Notes: a model not told the origin generated them from the sequence alone. A stretch of 61,479 nt of DNA from an uncultured Desulfobacteraceae bacterium (GCA_913041495.1 CAJWHT010000007.1:1-61479); one strand, 5' to 3'; counted from the first letter of the stretch, positions 7,701-17,644 are shown. Translations and numbers: made by a program.

Positions 7701-8792
7701 ATGAAACAGACGATCAGCAAAATCAGTGACAGCATGTCGGCATTTTTCAGCCTGGTATTCAGCTCTACGGTTCAAAAGGCGGCTGCCCAGTCAAAGCTGA
7801 CACATCACATCGTTGCCCTGAACAAGAAATCTTCTTCCACGGAGATCATCAATGAAGTGTCGGACTGCCTGAAAGATATCCTGGGCTACCGGCTCTTTGC
7901 ATTTGTGGTCCGCAAGGAAGCGGGTGTTGATGTCTGGCTGGACCCCCGGATGTATAAATCATCCATTGAAGCCATTATATTAAAGGACTTTAACATCCGG
8001 AGTGCTGCGGATCTGAACTATCTTAACCACAACTTCGACCCGGGTGAACATCAGGAAAAATTCAGCCTGGAGACTCTGGTTCACTATGATCTCAAGGAAG
8101 ATAACTGCTACGCCCGCCTTTACATGATGCCTGAAAAGGGAATCACAAAGTTCCACGACCAGGTGGTACGCCTCATCCTCCAGGGATGTGCGGCCGCCCT
8201 GTCCAAACAGATTAAAATCGAGAACCTGAAAGACGCGGCCGTTATTGATCCCCTGACCGGCTGTTACAACCGCCGGGAGTTCGAATCCCAGCTCCAGCGG
8301 CATGTGGCATCCGCCTCACGGCACGGGCACAACCTGTCTGCATTCATGTTTGATCTGGACCATTTCAAAAACGTGAACGATACCTACGGACATCTGGGCG
8401 GTGACCAGGTCTTAAGGGAAGTGGCACGGCTGATCAAAGACAACATGCGGCGGGGGGATGTCCTGGCCAGATACGGTGGTGAGGAGTTCTTTGCCATTCT
8501 GCCGGAAACCGACAAGGTCAAGGCCATGGAGCTGGCAGACCGCCTCAGGGCCAAGATTGCTTCCCTGAGAATCCCCTGGAACGACGGAAATATCCGGGTT
8601 ACGGCCAGCTTCGGTGTGGCGGAACTGACCCCCAATGCCGATATTTCCCGTCTGATCGAGGATGCGGACACCATGCTCTACAAGGCCAAGATCAACGGCA
8701 GGAATACGGTAATGCCGGGGCTGATCAAAGTCTGTAAGGACGACGCTTTCACCAGCCTGAGGGAACAGCGGGACTACTCTACCTCCCACTGA
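7701..8792 (+). CDS. Diguanylate cyclase with N-terminal sensory region
   Basis: A 363-residue protein predicted to make cyclic di-GMP. The GGDEF domain covers about residues 175-345. The active site reads GGEEF (259-263), and an inhibitory I-site RRGD (250-253) lies exactly five residues upstream, implying product inhibition. The N-terminal 170 residues have a GAF-like alternation (LGYRLFAFVVRKEAGVDVWL) without a membrane segment, so the enzyme is probably cytosolic. ATG 7701 is chosen for its AGAGGAAGG ribosome site and because a sigma-54 promoter ends at 7646. Expression therefore probably depends on a sigma-54 activator. The C-terminal 25 residues after the domain are unassigned. Confidence 0.9.
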   Translation: MKQTISKISDSMSAFFSLVFSSTVQKAAAQSKLTHHIVALNKKSSSTEIINEVSDCLKDILGYRLFAFVVRKEAGVDVWLDPRMYKSSIEAIILKDFNIRSAADLNYLNHNFDPGEHQEKFSLETLVHYDLKEDNCYARLYMMPEKGITKFHDQVVRLILQGCAAALSKQIKIENLKDAAVIDPLTGCYNRREFESQLQRHVASASRHGHNLSAFMFDLDHFKNVNDTYGHLGGDQVLREVARLIKDNMRRGDVLARYGGEEFFAILPETDKVKAMELADRLRAKIASLRIPWNDGNIRVTASFGVAELTPNADISRLIEDADTMLYKAKINGRNTVMPGLIKVCKDDAFTSLREQRDYSTSH

Positions 8793-8822
8793 TCAAAAAA
8801 AGCGAAGGATTCAAAAGACGAA

Positions 8823-8867
8823 CCGGGCGGGCCGCTCGACATGCTTTGGCCTGCCCGGCAAAATTTT
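8823..8867 (+). terminator. Terminator between convergent genes
   Basis: An 11-bp stem with one G.T pair (8823-8833 with 8848-8858) is followed by CAAAATTTT. It lies between the diguanylate cyclase gene and the convergent DUF1638-hydantoinase gene. Confidence 0.6.
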
Positions 8868-8897
8868 CCCATCAAGCAAACAGGTTCGCCTCGCCGT

Positions 8898-11696
8898 TTA
8901 TGCCGGTTTCTTTAACACGACATCCGGTCGGCCGGACAGGCTGCCTTTTATAATTCTGCCCACAAAAACCGGATCTCCGGACGCGGTTTTGGGTATCTGA
9001 TCCTTGATTTCCAGGGTGACGGTATTACAGGATGTGCCGGCTTTCATCGCCAGTTCCCGTATCATCCGGGTGAGTTCGGCCCTGGCGATTTCATCGGCGT
9101 CATCGAATTTTTTGATTCGCAGGTTGCCCCGGATACCTTCGATGATGAATCCCCCTTCACCGGGGATGATGCGCAGTTGTTTTTTTACCATCACCCGGGA
9201 AGTGATGGCGCCGATGGCATTGGCCACATCCGCATCTTCGGGCAGCACGGCCTCGGCCCCCAGGGGTTTTACCGCTTCGGACAGGAAATACCGGATGGGG
9301 GCGCCGATACCGATGACCGGCCGTTTCAGGTCGATGCGCACCCGGTAGCCATCGGAACCGCCTGCCATGAGGTTGTCAATCAGGGTGCGGCATACCGGGC
9401 AGGTATTTAAGGATTCGGGGTCGGTTTCGTCATCCAACTGCCGTTTGAGCAGTTCCATGGTGAGCATCCGGGTGGCCTTTTGCAGGAGTTCGGTGACCAT
9501 TTCGGTGGGCTGTCTTCCGGACAGATAGGCCAGCAGGGCGGCATAGCCCCGGGCAAAGTCCGTATCCCATTTTTCAAAATCGCCCTGGATATGGAGAAGA
9601 TCCGTAGGGGTCAGGCCGCAGCGCTGGATCATGAAGTTTTCCTCCAGCCGGGCCAGGGGCAGGCTGTGCTCGGAAAGCACGTCGGCATGGACGGCCAGCT
9701 CGTCAATGGACATGGGCCTTTCCTTGAGCAGTCCGATGATCTGTTCCTCCAGGGGCGTCAGGACCAGTTCCTTTTTTGCCCCGGTATGAACCAGGATCTG
9801 CATCTTTTTCGTGGAAGTCGAGTAGCGGTTGAGGTTGTGGTTCATGTATTCGATGGTCCGGGCCGCTGACGGGTGCTGGGCCCCCAGCCAGGACACGGGG
9901 GCCACCCGGCGGGGGCCGATGAGAAATTCCCCCTTCTCGAAGAGGATCTGGCTGTCGCCCCCTAAGCCTTCTGTCCGGATATCCAGGGCCTTGACATGGG
10001 TCCTGTGGCCACCGACCTTGGAGCCGCTTTCGTTCAGGCTTACCTGGTTGTCCAGAAGCCCGGCCGTATCCGTGGTGGTCCCGCCCATATCCACCACCAG
10101 GGCGTTTTCGATGCCGGTAAGGTGGCGGGCCCCGGCCACACTGGCAGAGGGGCCGGAGAGGATGGTTTCCACGGGCCGTTCCTTGGCCATTTCCGCCCCC
10201 ATGAGGGTGCCGTCTCCCTTGACCACAACGACGGGTGCCTCAATGGTCAGGCCAGCCATGACTTTTTCCAGGTCCAGAAGGAGGCTGGCCAGCCTTGGGA
10301 TGATCCGGGCGTTGAGCATGGCGGTGACGGCCCGGGTCTGGAAGTTCAGGCTGTCGGACAACTCATGGCCGCAGCTCACGAACATCCCGGTTTCCTTCCG
10401 GATGATCTCCTTTACGGCCAGTTCATGGGCCGGGTTGACCGCCCCGGCATATCCGGACACCGCAAAGGCGGTGACATGATGGTTTTTAATCATTTTCCGG
10501 ACGGTGTTGACCACTTCTTCCTCATCCGGTGCCACCCGTTCTTTTCCCGAAATATCCAGTTCCCCCCGGATTACGGCCTTGGGTTCGTAGGCAATGTTTT
10601 CACTCAGGCCAAGCGGCGGCATCAGGATCATGCCCACGGTCTGCCCCTCGTTTTCCACAATGGCGTTGGTGGCCAGGGTGGTGGACAGCGCCACCAGTTC
10701 AACCTGCTTGAGCAGTTCCTGGTCGAGTTTCTTCAGGGCCTTTCCGATACCGATGGTAAAGTCCCACTTGGTGGTCAGGGATTTGGCCTTGCAGAAGGTA
10801 GTGTTGTCCTCAAGGCTGTAGATGACGGCATCGGTGTAGGTGCCGCCGGCGTCGATCCCCAGTCCGATTTTGATATAGCTGCTGTCTTCGGCGGTATCCC
10901 CCTGGATCACCACCAGGTTTTCGGTGGTCCCCTTATTCTCCCGGTCTCCCCACAGGGGATTGGCGGACAGGGTGGCATGGATGGCGTCAAAGGCGATGAC
11001 ATGTTTCGGGGGCACCACAAGGACTTCATCCGTTGAGGCGGTGACGGTCATCATCCGGGCGATCAGGTCAAGACTGCCCTTGATCTTGGCATATTCCCAT
11101 CCGTAGGTCTTAGCCATTTCCCTGGCATGGGCCTCATATTTCGGGGACTGCTTTGACCCGGTTTCGATAAAGGCGGCCCGCTGGTAGTTTTTCTGCCAGG
11201 AGTTCAGAAAGGCAAATGTGGTGTCTGCGGTTTCTTTGCCATGGCTTTTGACAAGATCGTCGAATTGGATTTTTTCAGAGCCGAACCAGGCCCGCTGCTG
11301 CCGATGGGACATGGGCTCGGCATTTTCCTCGCACCAGCCGGCGGACAGATAATAGGTGCCCGGAAATTTTTTGAACTGCTGCTTATACTCCCGGTCTCCC
11401 CCTAAAAAGAGGGCGATGCAGTCATGTACCTTTGGAATGACCAGGGGGATGCCCCTGGACCGCACACCGATGGTTCCCTTGCCGCAGACACCGTAACCGA
11501 TGATGATTCGCTCCCCGTCTCCCCGGTCTGAAATTTCATCAATGGCTTTCTGTAGTTTTTCTTTCAACCGTTTGGGGTTATTGTGAAGCCCCGCTTCCAG
11601 GAATTTGTACTCAAGATCCATCCCGGCCTCCCGGGCATGGGTTTTCATATCAACGGCAAGGACCGCACAGGCAATAACGTATGTTTTCTTTTCCAC
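8898..11696 (-). CDS. DUF1638 - hydantoinase/oxoprolinase (HyuA-type) fusion protein
   Basis: A 932-residue two-part protein. Residues 1 to about 245 look like DUF1638, with conserved-looking cysteines at C10, C71, HDC93 and C122 that could bind metal. From about 276 a HyuA/oxoprolinase ASKHA ATPase begins with [18 protein letters not shown] (phosphate loop) and continues with [13 protein letters not shown] and GLGGDSQI. The family hydrolyses ATP to open cyclic amides or to drive activation reactions; the partner HyuB subunit is absent here. From memory, DUF1638 proteins often sit in corrinoid methyltransferase clusters, so an activation or one-carbon role is possible but not shown. The start is GTG at 11696 behind GGGAG, with a good sigma-70 promoter upstream. 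It is monocistronic between a convergent and a divergent gene. Confidence 0.75.
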   Translation of the reverse strand: MEKKTYVIACAVLAVDMKTHAREAGMDLEYKFLEAGLHNNPKRLKEKLQKAIDEISDRGDGERIIIGYGVCGKGTIGVRSRGIPLVIPKVHDCIALFLGGDREYKQQFKKFPGTYYLSAGWCEENAEPMSHRQQRAWFGSEKIQFDDLVKSHGKETADTTFAFLNSWQKNYQRAAFIETGSKQSPKYEAHAREMAKTYGWEYAKIKGSLDLIARMMTVTASTDEVLVVPPKHVIAFDAIHATLSANPLWGDRENKGTTENLVVIQGDTAEDSSYIKIGLGIDAGGTYTDAVIYSLEDNTTFCKAKSLTTKWDFTIGIGKALKKLDQELLKQVELVALSTTLATNAIVENEGQTVGMILMPPLGLSENIAYEPKAVIRGELDISGKERVAPDEEEVVNTVRKMIKNHHVTAFAVSGYAGAVNPAHELAVKEIIRKETGMFVSCGHELSDSLNFQTRAVTAMLNARIIPRLASLLLDLEKVMAGLTIEAPVVVVKGDGTLMGAEMAKERPVETILSGPSASVAGARHLTGIENALVVDMGGTTTDTAGLLDNQVSLNESGSKVGGHRTHVKALDIRTEGLGGDSQILFEKGEFLIGPRRVAPVSWLGAQHPSAARTIEYMNHNLNRYSTSTKKMQILVHTGAKKELVLTPLEEQIIGLLKERPMSIDELAVHADVLSEHSLPLARLEENFMIQRCGLTPTDLLHIQGDFEKWDTDFARGYAALLAYLSGRQPTEMVTELLQKATRMLTMELLKRQLDDETDPESLNTCPVCRTLIDNLMAGGSDGYRVRIDLKRPVIGIGAPIRYFLSEAVKPLGAEAVLPEDADVANAIGAITSRVMVKKQLRIIPGEGGFIIEGIRGNLRIKKFDDADEIARAELTRMIRELAMKAGTSCNTVTLEIKDQIPKTASGDPVFVGRIIKGSLSGRPDVVLKKPA

Positions 11697-11735
11697 CGGA
11701 TGCTCCCGAACTATCTAATATGTTAATTTTTTCTT

Positions 11736-11763
11736 ATGATACACCTGTTGCTTTATCTGTCAA
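11736..11763 (-). promoter_or_regulatory. Sigma-70 promoter of the DUF1638-hydantoinase gene
   Basis: On the minus strand TTGACA (11758-11763) and TATCAT (11736-11741) are separated by 16 bases. This would start transcription about 35 bases before the GTG start codon at 11696. Confidence 0.7.
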
Positions 11764-11866
11764 TAAAAAGCCAGGGATGGAAACGGTTTGCTTCTTTACA
11801 TCGCTAGAAAATGTTGATAGGTGGTGCCAGGCGCAGGATCTTTTTCATATAGTTAAGGATATTACC

Positions 11867-12634
11867 ATGTCAAACAAGTGGAGTCTCAAAGGCAAAACCG
11901 CCCTTGTCACCGGCGGAACCAAAGGCATCGGCCTCTCCGTGGCCAAAGAATTTTTGGAACTGGGAGCCGCTGTTTTTATTGTGGCCAGAAACCAGGCGTT
12001 AATCCGGGAAAAGGTGGATGCCTGGAAAAAGGAAGGATATGAGGCAGACGGCCTTGCAGCGGACGTGGCGGATAAAGACAGCCGCAACAGGCTCTTTGAA
12101 GCCCTCGGCAAAAAGTGGGACCGGCTCGACATCCTGGTGAACAACGTCGGCACCAATATCAGGAAAAAGGCGGTGGAATATACGGACGAAGAATACCATG
12201 CCGTTATGGGGACCAATCTCCACTCCGCCTTCGGCATGTGCCGGCAGGCTTTTCCCCTGCTGAGCCGGTCCGGAAGCGGTGCGGTGGTGAATATGCTGTC
12301 CGTGGCCGGCCTGACCCATCTGCGGACGGGCACGCCCTACGGCATGACCAAGGCGGCCGGCCTCCAGCTCACCCGAAACCTGGCCGTGGAATGGGCCGGC
12401 GACAATATCCGGGTGAATGCCGTGGCCCCCTGGTACACCCGGACCCCCCTGGCCGAGCAGGTCCTCAAAGATAAGGCCTATACCGCTGAGATCCTGGCCA
12501 GAACACCCATGGGCAGGATCGCAGAGCCCGGGGAAGTGGCCTCCGTGGTGGCTTTTCTGTGTATGGATAGTGCCTCTTACGTGACCGGGCAGTGTGTTGC
12601 CGTGGACGGGGGATTTACCATCAACGGGTTTTAA
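11867..12634 (+). CDS. Short-chain dehydrogenase/reductase (tropinone-reductase-like)
   Basis: A 255-residue classical SDR. It shows the cofactor loop TGGTKGIG, the NNVG motif, the catalytic Ser in NMLSVAG with Y-x-x-x-K as YGMTK, and the C-terminal [19 protein letters not shown]. The overall pattern resembles tropinone-reductase-like and 3-oxoacyl-reductase-like SDRs, so it probably oxidises or reduces a secondary alcohol/ketone with NAD(P). The substrate is not deducible. ATG 11867 is chosen, with AAGGAT seven bases upstream; an in-frame start at 11681 would overlap the divergent gene and its promoter. The DsbA-family gene follows after 17 bases and is likely cotranscribed. Confidence 0.88.
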   Translation: MSNKWSLKGKTALVTGGTKGIGLSVAKEFLELGAAVFIVARNQALIREKVDAWKKEGYEADGLAADVADKDSRNRLFEALGKKWDRLDILVNNVGTNIRKKAVEYTDEEYHAVMGTNLHSAFGMCRQAFPLLSRSGSGAVVNMLSVAGLTHLRTGTPYGMTKAAGLQLTRNLAVEWAGDNIRVNAVAPWYTRTPLAEQVLKDKAYTAEILARTPMGRIAEPGEVASVVAFLCMDSASYVTGQCVAVDGGFTINGF

Positions 12635-12651
12635 GGGATAAGGATACGAAA

Positions 12652-13263
12652 ATGCGCCCCGAACTGGAGATATATTCAGACTTTAACTGCACCTGGTGTT
12701 ATTTTGACAAACCTGTGATAGCTGACCTTGTAAAGCAATATGAGATAGAAATACGCTGGCGGGCCTTTCCCCTGCACCCGGATATTCCGGAGGGAGGGAT
12801 GCCCATCATTGAACTCTTCGGGTATAATGAGCCTTTGATGGCCGAGAAGATGGGGGTGCTGGAGGGCAAAGCCGCAGCGTTGGGGCTGCCCCTGGCCAAA
12901 CGGACCATGATTTCCGACAGCAGGCCTGCCCAGGAACTTGGGAAATGGGCCGAAACCTTAGGGCATTGTGATGCCTTCCGGGAGGCGGTATATACGGCTT
13001 ATTTCGGCAAGGGGCTGGATATTGCCGATCTCACTGTGCTGGCTGACATTGCTCAGGAGGCCGGGCTCCCCGGAGATGACGCCGTTAAAGTCATTGACGC
13101 ACAGACATTCGGCGAGGAGGTGGAGGCAGACTGGGAAAAGTCCGAAAAATTGGCGGTCATGGTAGCCCCGACCTACATCATGAACGGGCAACGGCTGGCC
13201 GGATCACAGTCCTTTGAGGCTTTGGAGCAGATGATGATCAGGAACGGTGCCCCTCGCCGTTAG
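12652..13263 (+). CDS. DsbA-family (FrnE-like) thioredoxin-fold protein
   Basis: A 203-residue cytosolic member of the DsbA/FrnE-like group. The N-terminus EIYSDFNCTWCYFDKPVIADL holds a CxxC active site (CTWC) in the first beta-alpha unit. A helical insertion and the cis-Pro region VAPTYIMNGQRLAGSQSFEAL follow, as in 2-hydroxychromene isomerase/FrnE proteins. There is no signal peptide, so it is not a periplasmic DsbA. It may be a disulfide or glutathione-type isomerase acting with the upstream SDR. ATG 12652 gives the normal family length. Confidence 0.8.
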   Translation: MRPELEIYSDFNCTWCYFDKPVIADLVKQYEIEIRWRAFPLHPDIPEGGMPIIELFGYNEPLMAEKMGVLEGKAAALGLPLAKRTMISDSRPAQELGKWAETLGHCDAFREAVYTAYFGKGLDIADLTVLADIAQEAGLPGDDAVKVIDAQTFGEEVEADWEKSEKLAVMVAPTYIMNGQRLAGSQSFEALEQMMIRNGAPRR

Positions 13264-13361
13264 GATTTTTTTCCTTGATTTTATCCGTTGTTTTTCTGAT
13301 AGTTGAAAGAACGCTAACCAGATGTGGCCGAAACATCCATTGGCCGGAAAGGCAGCAGCCC

Positions 13362-14111
13362 ATGGGAAAAACCACCCCCCTTATCACTTATCTGGAAGAA
13401 ACCACCCAAGACACCCCGCCCCCGCCCAAGACGGCAAAGGGATTTTCTGCGCAGAACTTCCGGGAAGGGGATGCCATTTTCACGGAAGGAGACGTAGGGG
13501 AAGACGCTTTTCTTTTGAAGGCCGGCTGTGTGGAAATTTCGGTGATGGACAACGGGGAGAAGCTGGTACTGACCCAGTTGGGCGAGCAGGCCATTTTCGG
13601 GGAGATGGCTCTGATACTGAAAGGCCACAGGCGGACGGCAACGGCAACAGCCGTCAAAGACAGCCAGGTGATCCGGATTCCAAAGAAAATTTTTGCCAAG
13701 CATATGAAGGCGGCACCGCCGGTGATTTCAAAATGTCTGATTGCCATTGCATCACGGCTGGATGAACTCACCGCCAAGGCATCCCTGGCCACACCGGACA
13801 TCTTTGAATCCGCCGCCCGGGTATTCCACCTGATGCAGGTTCACCAGCAGAACAATCTTCTTTACGATGAATGTATCGATACTCTGGTGAAACTGACGGC
13901 CAGGGGCCGGGAAGAGATTCAGGAGACCATCGAGATCATGACGGCCATGAACCTGGTGAAGATCACCCATTCCAAACGGGACCACAAGCGGATCTTTCTC
14001 ATCGGCCGGAGTAGGTTTCTGGAAAAGGCCATGAAAATCAAGGATGTCCTCCACCAATACAAGGACCCGGGCCTGAAAGTCAGCCTGCCCTCGAATCAGG
14101 GTACATACTGA
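13362..14111 (+). CDS. Cyclic-nucleotide-binding (Crp/Fnr-like) protein
   Basis: A 249-residue protein with a cNMP-binding-type beta barrel at about residues 27-140 (FREGDAIFTEGDVGEDAFLLKAG, GEQAIFGEMALI). The C-terminal region (about 160-235) is consistent with a winged helix (CIDTLVKLTARGREEIQETIEIMTAMNLVKI). The helix-turn-helix is divergent from Crp/Fnr, and no Fnr-type cysteine cluster is present. It lies 31 bases upstream of the GlrK-like kinase gene, in the same direction and without a terminator, and may be cotranscribed. Ligand and targets are unknown. ATG 13362 is preferred over upstream starts because the domain then begins at a normal distance. Confidence 0.78.
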   Translation: MGKTTPLITYLEETTQDTPPPPKTAKGFSAQNFREGDAIFTEGDVGEDAFLLKAGCVEISVMDNGEKLVLTQLGEQAIFGEMALILKGHRRTATATAVKDSQVIRIPKKIFAKHMKAAPPVISKCLIAIASRLDELTAKASLATPDIFESAARVFHLMQVHQQNNLLYDECIDTLVKLTARGREEIQETIEIMTAMNLVKITHSKRDHKRIFLIGRSRFLEKAMKIKDVLHQYKDPGLKVSLPSNQGTY

Positions 14112-14142
14112 TGTTTAAGGCCGGACTGCCGGCAGCCATCCC

Positions 14143-15588
14143 ATGACCCTCGGCATTGCAAAAAAATTATCCGTCTTCTTTTTCCTTTTTATTCTGATTT
14201 TCTTCAGCACGGTGGCAGATCTGTTTATAAAGGTGCGGGACATGTCCAGGACCTCAGACAGGATTGTCAGTGTGAATACGGAGATCGGGGCATTGTCTAA
14301 AAATCTCAAGGACAGCCTGATCGATATGGATGCCAATTTTAAAAAATTCAGGCTGCTGAAAAAAGAGACCTATTTTGACTACTTTGAGACCGCGAGAACT
14401 GCCTATAATAAGGATTTGAACCGTATCATCCATCTGAGCCGCAGCGGCGGCAGCAGCGCAAATGCCGAAGGGGAAGCCGCCGCCTGGCTGAAGATCCGGG
14501 ATGATTATAAAGATCTTGCCGGGTTTAAGGCCGGAGAACCCACAGCCATCCCGGACGGTGCCTGGGCCAGCGATGAACGGCTTGCACTGTGGATGGATGC
14601 CCTGAAAGAGGCGGGCCGGACCAATCGGGAAGCGGTGGAGGCCGCCCTGATCCGGATGAATGCCCAGAGCCGGCAGGTCATGCGGAACGGGATCATCGGG
14701 TTCGGTATTTCCATCCTGGTGGGGGCCCTGGGCGTCATTTTTATTTCCAGGTCCGTGCTCTCCCCCCTGCACCGTCTTAAAAAGGGGCTGAACCAGGTGT
14801 CCAACGACAATTACGCCCATGTGCTGCCGGTGACCTCCGGGGATGAGTTCGGAGAACTGGCAGCGGCCTTTAACCGGATGAACCGCCAGCTTAAGGCCGA
14901 TGAAGGACTGCGGTCCGATTTCATCGCTACCCTGAGCCACGAGATCCGCACCCCTTTGTCGTCCATCCGGGAGTCCGTCAACATGATTGGCGAAGAGGTG
15001 CTGGGGCCGGTGAATGACAGGCAGAAGAAGTTTTTGAAGATTGCCGGGGATGAGACCCTTCGGATCACTTACCTGCTCAACCACCTGCTGGACACCTCCG
15101 TTCTTGCGGCCGGGGCGGAGAAGGCCGACCCCGTTCCCCTGGATCCGGAACAATTGGTAAAGGATACGGTGCAGGGCCTTGCGGCACCGGCTGCCGCAAA
15201 GCAAATTGAGATCCACAGGCATCCGGCCCGTGGGCTTCCCCGGGTCATGGGAGAGGCAAAGGAGATCCGCCAGGTGTTGGTTAACCTCATCGGAAATGCC
15301 CTGAAGTTTTCTCCGGAGAACAGCCGGGTGGATATCCGAATGAGCGATGAAAAGGATCGGGTGAGATTCAGTATCTCAGATCGGGGCCCGGGAATCCCCG
15401 AGGAGAAACAGGCGCTTATTTTTAAAAAATATTACCGGGATGAAAGCGTGCGAAAGCATTTGGACGGGGTGGGCCTGGGACTAAGCATAGCCAGGCAGAT
15501 CGTCCGTGCCCACGGCGGAGAAATCAACCTGAAAAACAACAAAGATGGCGGCTGCACCTTTTTCTTTACCCTGCCGGTGGAAAAATGA
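14143..15588 (+). CDS. Sensor histidine kinase, GlrK/QseE-like
   Basis: A 481-residue membrane kinase. An N-terminal membrane helix (about 9-29), a helical periplasmic domain (30-180), a second helix (183-203) and a HAMP domain (204-255) precede the HisKA box SHEIRTPLSS with H266. The ATPase domain has NLIGNALKFSP, DRGPGIPEE and DGVGLGLSIARQ. The all-helical sensor without a PAS fold, together with the gene order kinase, small lipoprotein, sigma-54 activator, is the arrangement of GlrK-QseG-GlrR (QseEGF) in enterobacteria. The next gene starts inside its stop codon (ATGA overlap). Phosphotransfer to the downstream activator is inferred from this context. Confidence 0.87.
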   Translation: MTLGIAKKLSVFFFLFILIFFSTVADLFIKVRDMSRTSDRIVSVNTEIGALSKNLKDSLIDMDANFKKFRLLKKETYFDYFETARTAYNKDLNRIIHLSRSGGSSANAEGEAAAWLKIRDDYKDLAGFKAGEPTAIPDGAWASDERLALWMDALKEAGRTNREAVEAALIRMNAQSRQVMRNGIIGFGISILVGALGVIFISRSVLSPLHRLKKGLNQVSNDNYAHVLPVTSGDEFGELAAAFNRMNRQLKADEGLRSDFIATLSHEIRTPLSSIRESVNMIGEEVLGPVNDRQKKFLKIAGDETLRITYLLNHLLDTSVLAAGAEKADPVPLDPEQLVKDTVQGLAAPAAAKQIEIHRHPARGLPRVMGEAKEIRQVLVNLIGNALKFSPENSRVDIRMSDEKDRVRFSISDRGPGIPEEKQALIFKKYYRDESVRKHLDGVGLGLSIARQIVRAHGGEINLKNNKDGGCTFFFTLPVEK

Positions 15589-16250
15589 CGGTGCGGCTGC
15601 CAAAGCGAGATATAATGCGAACACCCTGTGATTTCCTGAAACTTGCACTGACGGCTGTGATGATGGCCGTCCTGGGGGCGATGCTTTCCGGCTGCGCCCT
15701 TCGTGATTTTATTTCGTTGGAGCCGGCTGCCGTCACCTCGGACAGAGCGGCTTTTGAATCGGCGCAGGCGGCATTTTTAGCCGGCAACTTATCATCGGCC
15801 AGAAAAACCTTCGGCCGGCTTTCTGCCGCGGCATCCCTGCCGGAAATCCGCCGGTCCGCCCGGTACGGACTGGCCTGTGCGGACATGGTCCAGGCTGAGG
15901 ATACCGAAGGTTTCCAGACCGCCGTGGAATCTTTTTTGCAAGTAATCAGTGATTCGGTCAATGATCTGGGTACCGGCCTCGGGGGCGATTCCGAAGCCTC
16001 AAAACGCAGCCAAAAAAGCTTTCCCAAAGCGGATCCGGTCCTTCTGGCCAGGGGACTGAGCCGGGGGATGGCGTTAACCTGTCAGGCGCGGAAGGCCGAC
16101 CGGAAAAAACTGTCCGCAGGGCAGGCAAAGGAAAAAAAATGGAAAAAGGAAAGGGCGAAGATGCAGCATTTGATAGACACCCTCCAGCATCAGATTACCG
16201 TGCTTGAACGCATTGACCAGGAACGCCAGGAAAAGAGGCGGGTTCAATGA
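15585..16250 (+). CDS. QseG-like lipoprotein
   Basis: A 221-residue lipoprotein with a signal peptide ending in the lipobox LSGC (C37). The body is helical, with TPR-like spacing (FESAQAAFLAGNLSSARKTF), and ends in a short charged coiled coil (HLIDTLQHQITVLERIDQE). That C-terminal coiled coil and its position between a GlrK-like kinase and a GlrR-like activator are the features of QseG, which contacts the kinase sensor domain in enterobacteria. Overall sequence similarity to QseG is not obvious, so the match is by architecture and context. The start overlaps the kinase stop by ATGA and the stop overlaps the next start by ATGA. An alternative start at 15615 would still keep the signal peptide. 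Confidence 0.68.
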   Translation: MTVRLPKRDIMRTPCDFLKLALTAVMMAVLGAMLSGCALRDFISLEPAAVTSDRAAFESAQAAFLAGNLSSARKTFGRLSAAASLPEIRRSARYGLACADMVQAEDTEGFQTAVESFLQVISDSVNDLGTGLGGDSEASKRSQKSFPKADPVLLARGLSRGMALTCQARKADRKKLSAGQAKEKKWKKERAKMQHLIDTLQHQITVLERIDQERQEKRRVQ

Positions 16251-17626
16251 CAAGGGTGCCCAGAATACTTATCGTAGATGACGATCCCAGCATTCTTGAG
16301 GTGTTATACGCCAGGCTGACCGCATCGGATTTTTTAGTGGAAAAGGCCGGGGATGCGGAGGCGGCTGCCCGTATTCTGAAGGAGAAACCCGTGGATCTGC
16401 TGGTTTCTGATATGAAGATGCCCAAAAAAAGCGGGATGGAACTCTTTGCCGAGATCCGGCAGCACCTGCCCGATCTGCCGGTGATTTTCCTGACGGCCTA
16501 CGGCACCATTCCCGATGCTGTGGATGCCATCAGGCACGGGGCCGTGGACTATATTTCCAAGCCTTTTGACGGCAGGGAGCTGATCCGGAAGATCAACGCC
16601 GTCCTGGCCGCCCGGAAAATCGATGATGAGAGCGAGCCTCTGGGTGACGGGTCGTATTACTGGGGAAACAGCCCCGGCATGCGGCACCTTAAGGATATGG
16701 TGGCCAAAGTGGCGGCCACCCCGGTGAATGTCCTGATTCTGGGGGAAAGCGGTGTGGGCAAGGAGCGGATTGCCGGCCTGATCCACAAAAAAAGCCTGAG
16801 AGCGGATCACCCTTACGTGGTGGTGGACTGCGGCTCCACCCCGGCAGGTATCCTCGAAAGTGAGTTGTTCGGCCATATCAAGGGGGCCTTCACCCACGCG
16901 GTCAAGGACAAGCAGGGGCTCATCCAGGCGGCCCATACCGGCACCCTGTTCCTGGACGAGATCGGGAATATCTCCCACGACATGCAGTGCCGGCTGCTGC
17001 GGTTTCTGGAGGATGGTAAGATCCGCCAGGTGGGGGCGGTGAAGGCGCAGGCGGCGGACTGCCGGGTCCTGGCTGCGACCAATGCCGATCTCCCCGCTGC
17101 CATTGAGGCCGGCACCTTCCGCCAGGACCTGTACTACCGGATCAAGGGCATCACCCTGACCATTCCCCCCTTAAGGGAGCGGCTGGCGGATATCCCGGCC
17201 CTGTCGGCCCTGTTTCTGGACAGGTACGCCGGAGATCAGGGCCTTGAACGGCCGAGGATCTCCGCGGCCGCCATGAAGGTGTTGACAGACCATGCCTGGC
17301 CGGGGAACATCCGGGAGCTGAAAAATGTGATCGAGGCCGGCGCGGTCCTCTGCCGGGACAACACCATCCAGCCCTGGGATCTTCAAATCGAAACGCTCCG
17401 GGAAAATGCCGCCATGGTGTCGGATCTGCCGGATACCGCTTCGGGTGAGGGCGATGATGCCTTTTCCCTGGAAGCCAGCGAGCGGGATACCATTGTCCGC
17501 GCCCTTAGAAAGTCCCGGGGAGTGCAAAAGGCTGCGGCAGATCTCTTGAACATCAGCAAGCGGGCCATGCACTACAAGGTAAAGAAATACGATATTGACC
17601 CCAAGGCATATAAAAACGGTATTTAG
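16247..17626 (+). CDS. Sigma-54-dependent response regulator, GlrR/QseF-like
   Basis: A 459-residue NtrC-family activator. The receiver domain (1-120) has D55 as phospho-acceptor in LLVSDMKMP. The AAA+ domain (about 135-370) has Walker A GESGVGKE (166-173), the sigma-54 contact loop GAFTHA (213-218), Walker B LFLDEIGN and the arginine-finger region (DLYYRIKG). A Fis-type helix-turn-helix ends the protein (QKAAADLLNISKRAMHYKVKK). The fifth residue of the sigma-54 loop is His instead of the usual Gly. It completes an operon with the kinase and lipoprotein. A divergent pair of sigma-54 promoters about 500-800 bases downstream, with repeated sites, is the obvious candidate target. Confidence 0.9.
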   Translation: MTRVPRILIVDDDPSILEVLYARLTASDFLVEKAGDAEAAARILKEKPVDLLVSDMKMPKKSGMELFAEIRQHLPDLPVIFLTAYGTIPDAVDAIRHGAVDYISKPFDGRELIRKINAVLAARKIDDESEPLGDGSYYWGNSPGMRHLKDMVAKVAATPVNVLILGESGVGKERIAGLIHKKSLRADHPYVVVDCGSTPAGILESELFGHIKGAFTHAVKDKQGLIQAAHTGTLFLDEIGNISHDMQCRLLRFLEDGKIRQVGAVKAQAADCRVLAATNADLPAAIEAGTFRQDLYYRIKGITLTIPPLRERLADIPALSALFLDRYAGDQGLERPRISAAAMKVLTDHAWPGNIRELKNVIEAGAVLCRDNTIQPWDLQIETLRENAAMVSDLPDTASGEGDDAFSLEASERDTIVRALRKSRGVQKAAADLLNISKRAMHYKVKKYDIDPKAYKNGI

Positions 17627-17644
17627 AGAAGGAGTGCGCCGATA

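Noticed and set aside
9996-11036. 346-codon plus-strand frame opposite the DUF1638-hydantoinase gene
   Set aside because: Antisense frame kept open by GC-rich third positions; the minus-strand protein is clearly real.
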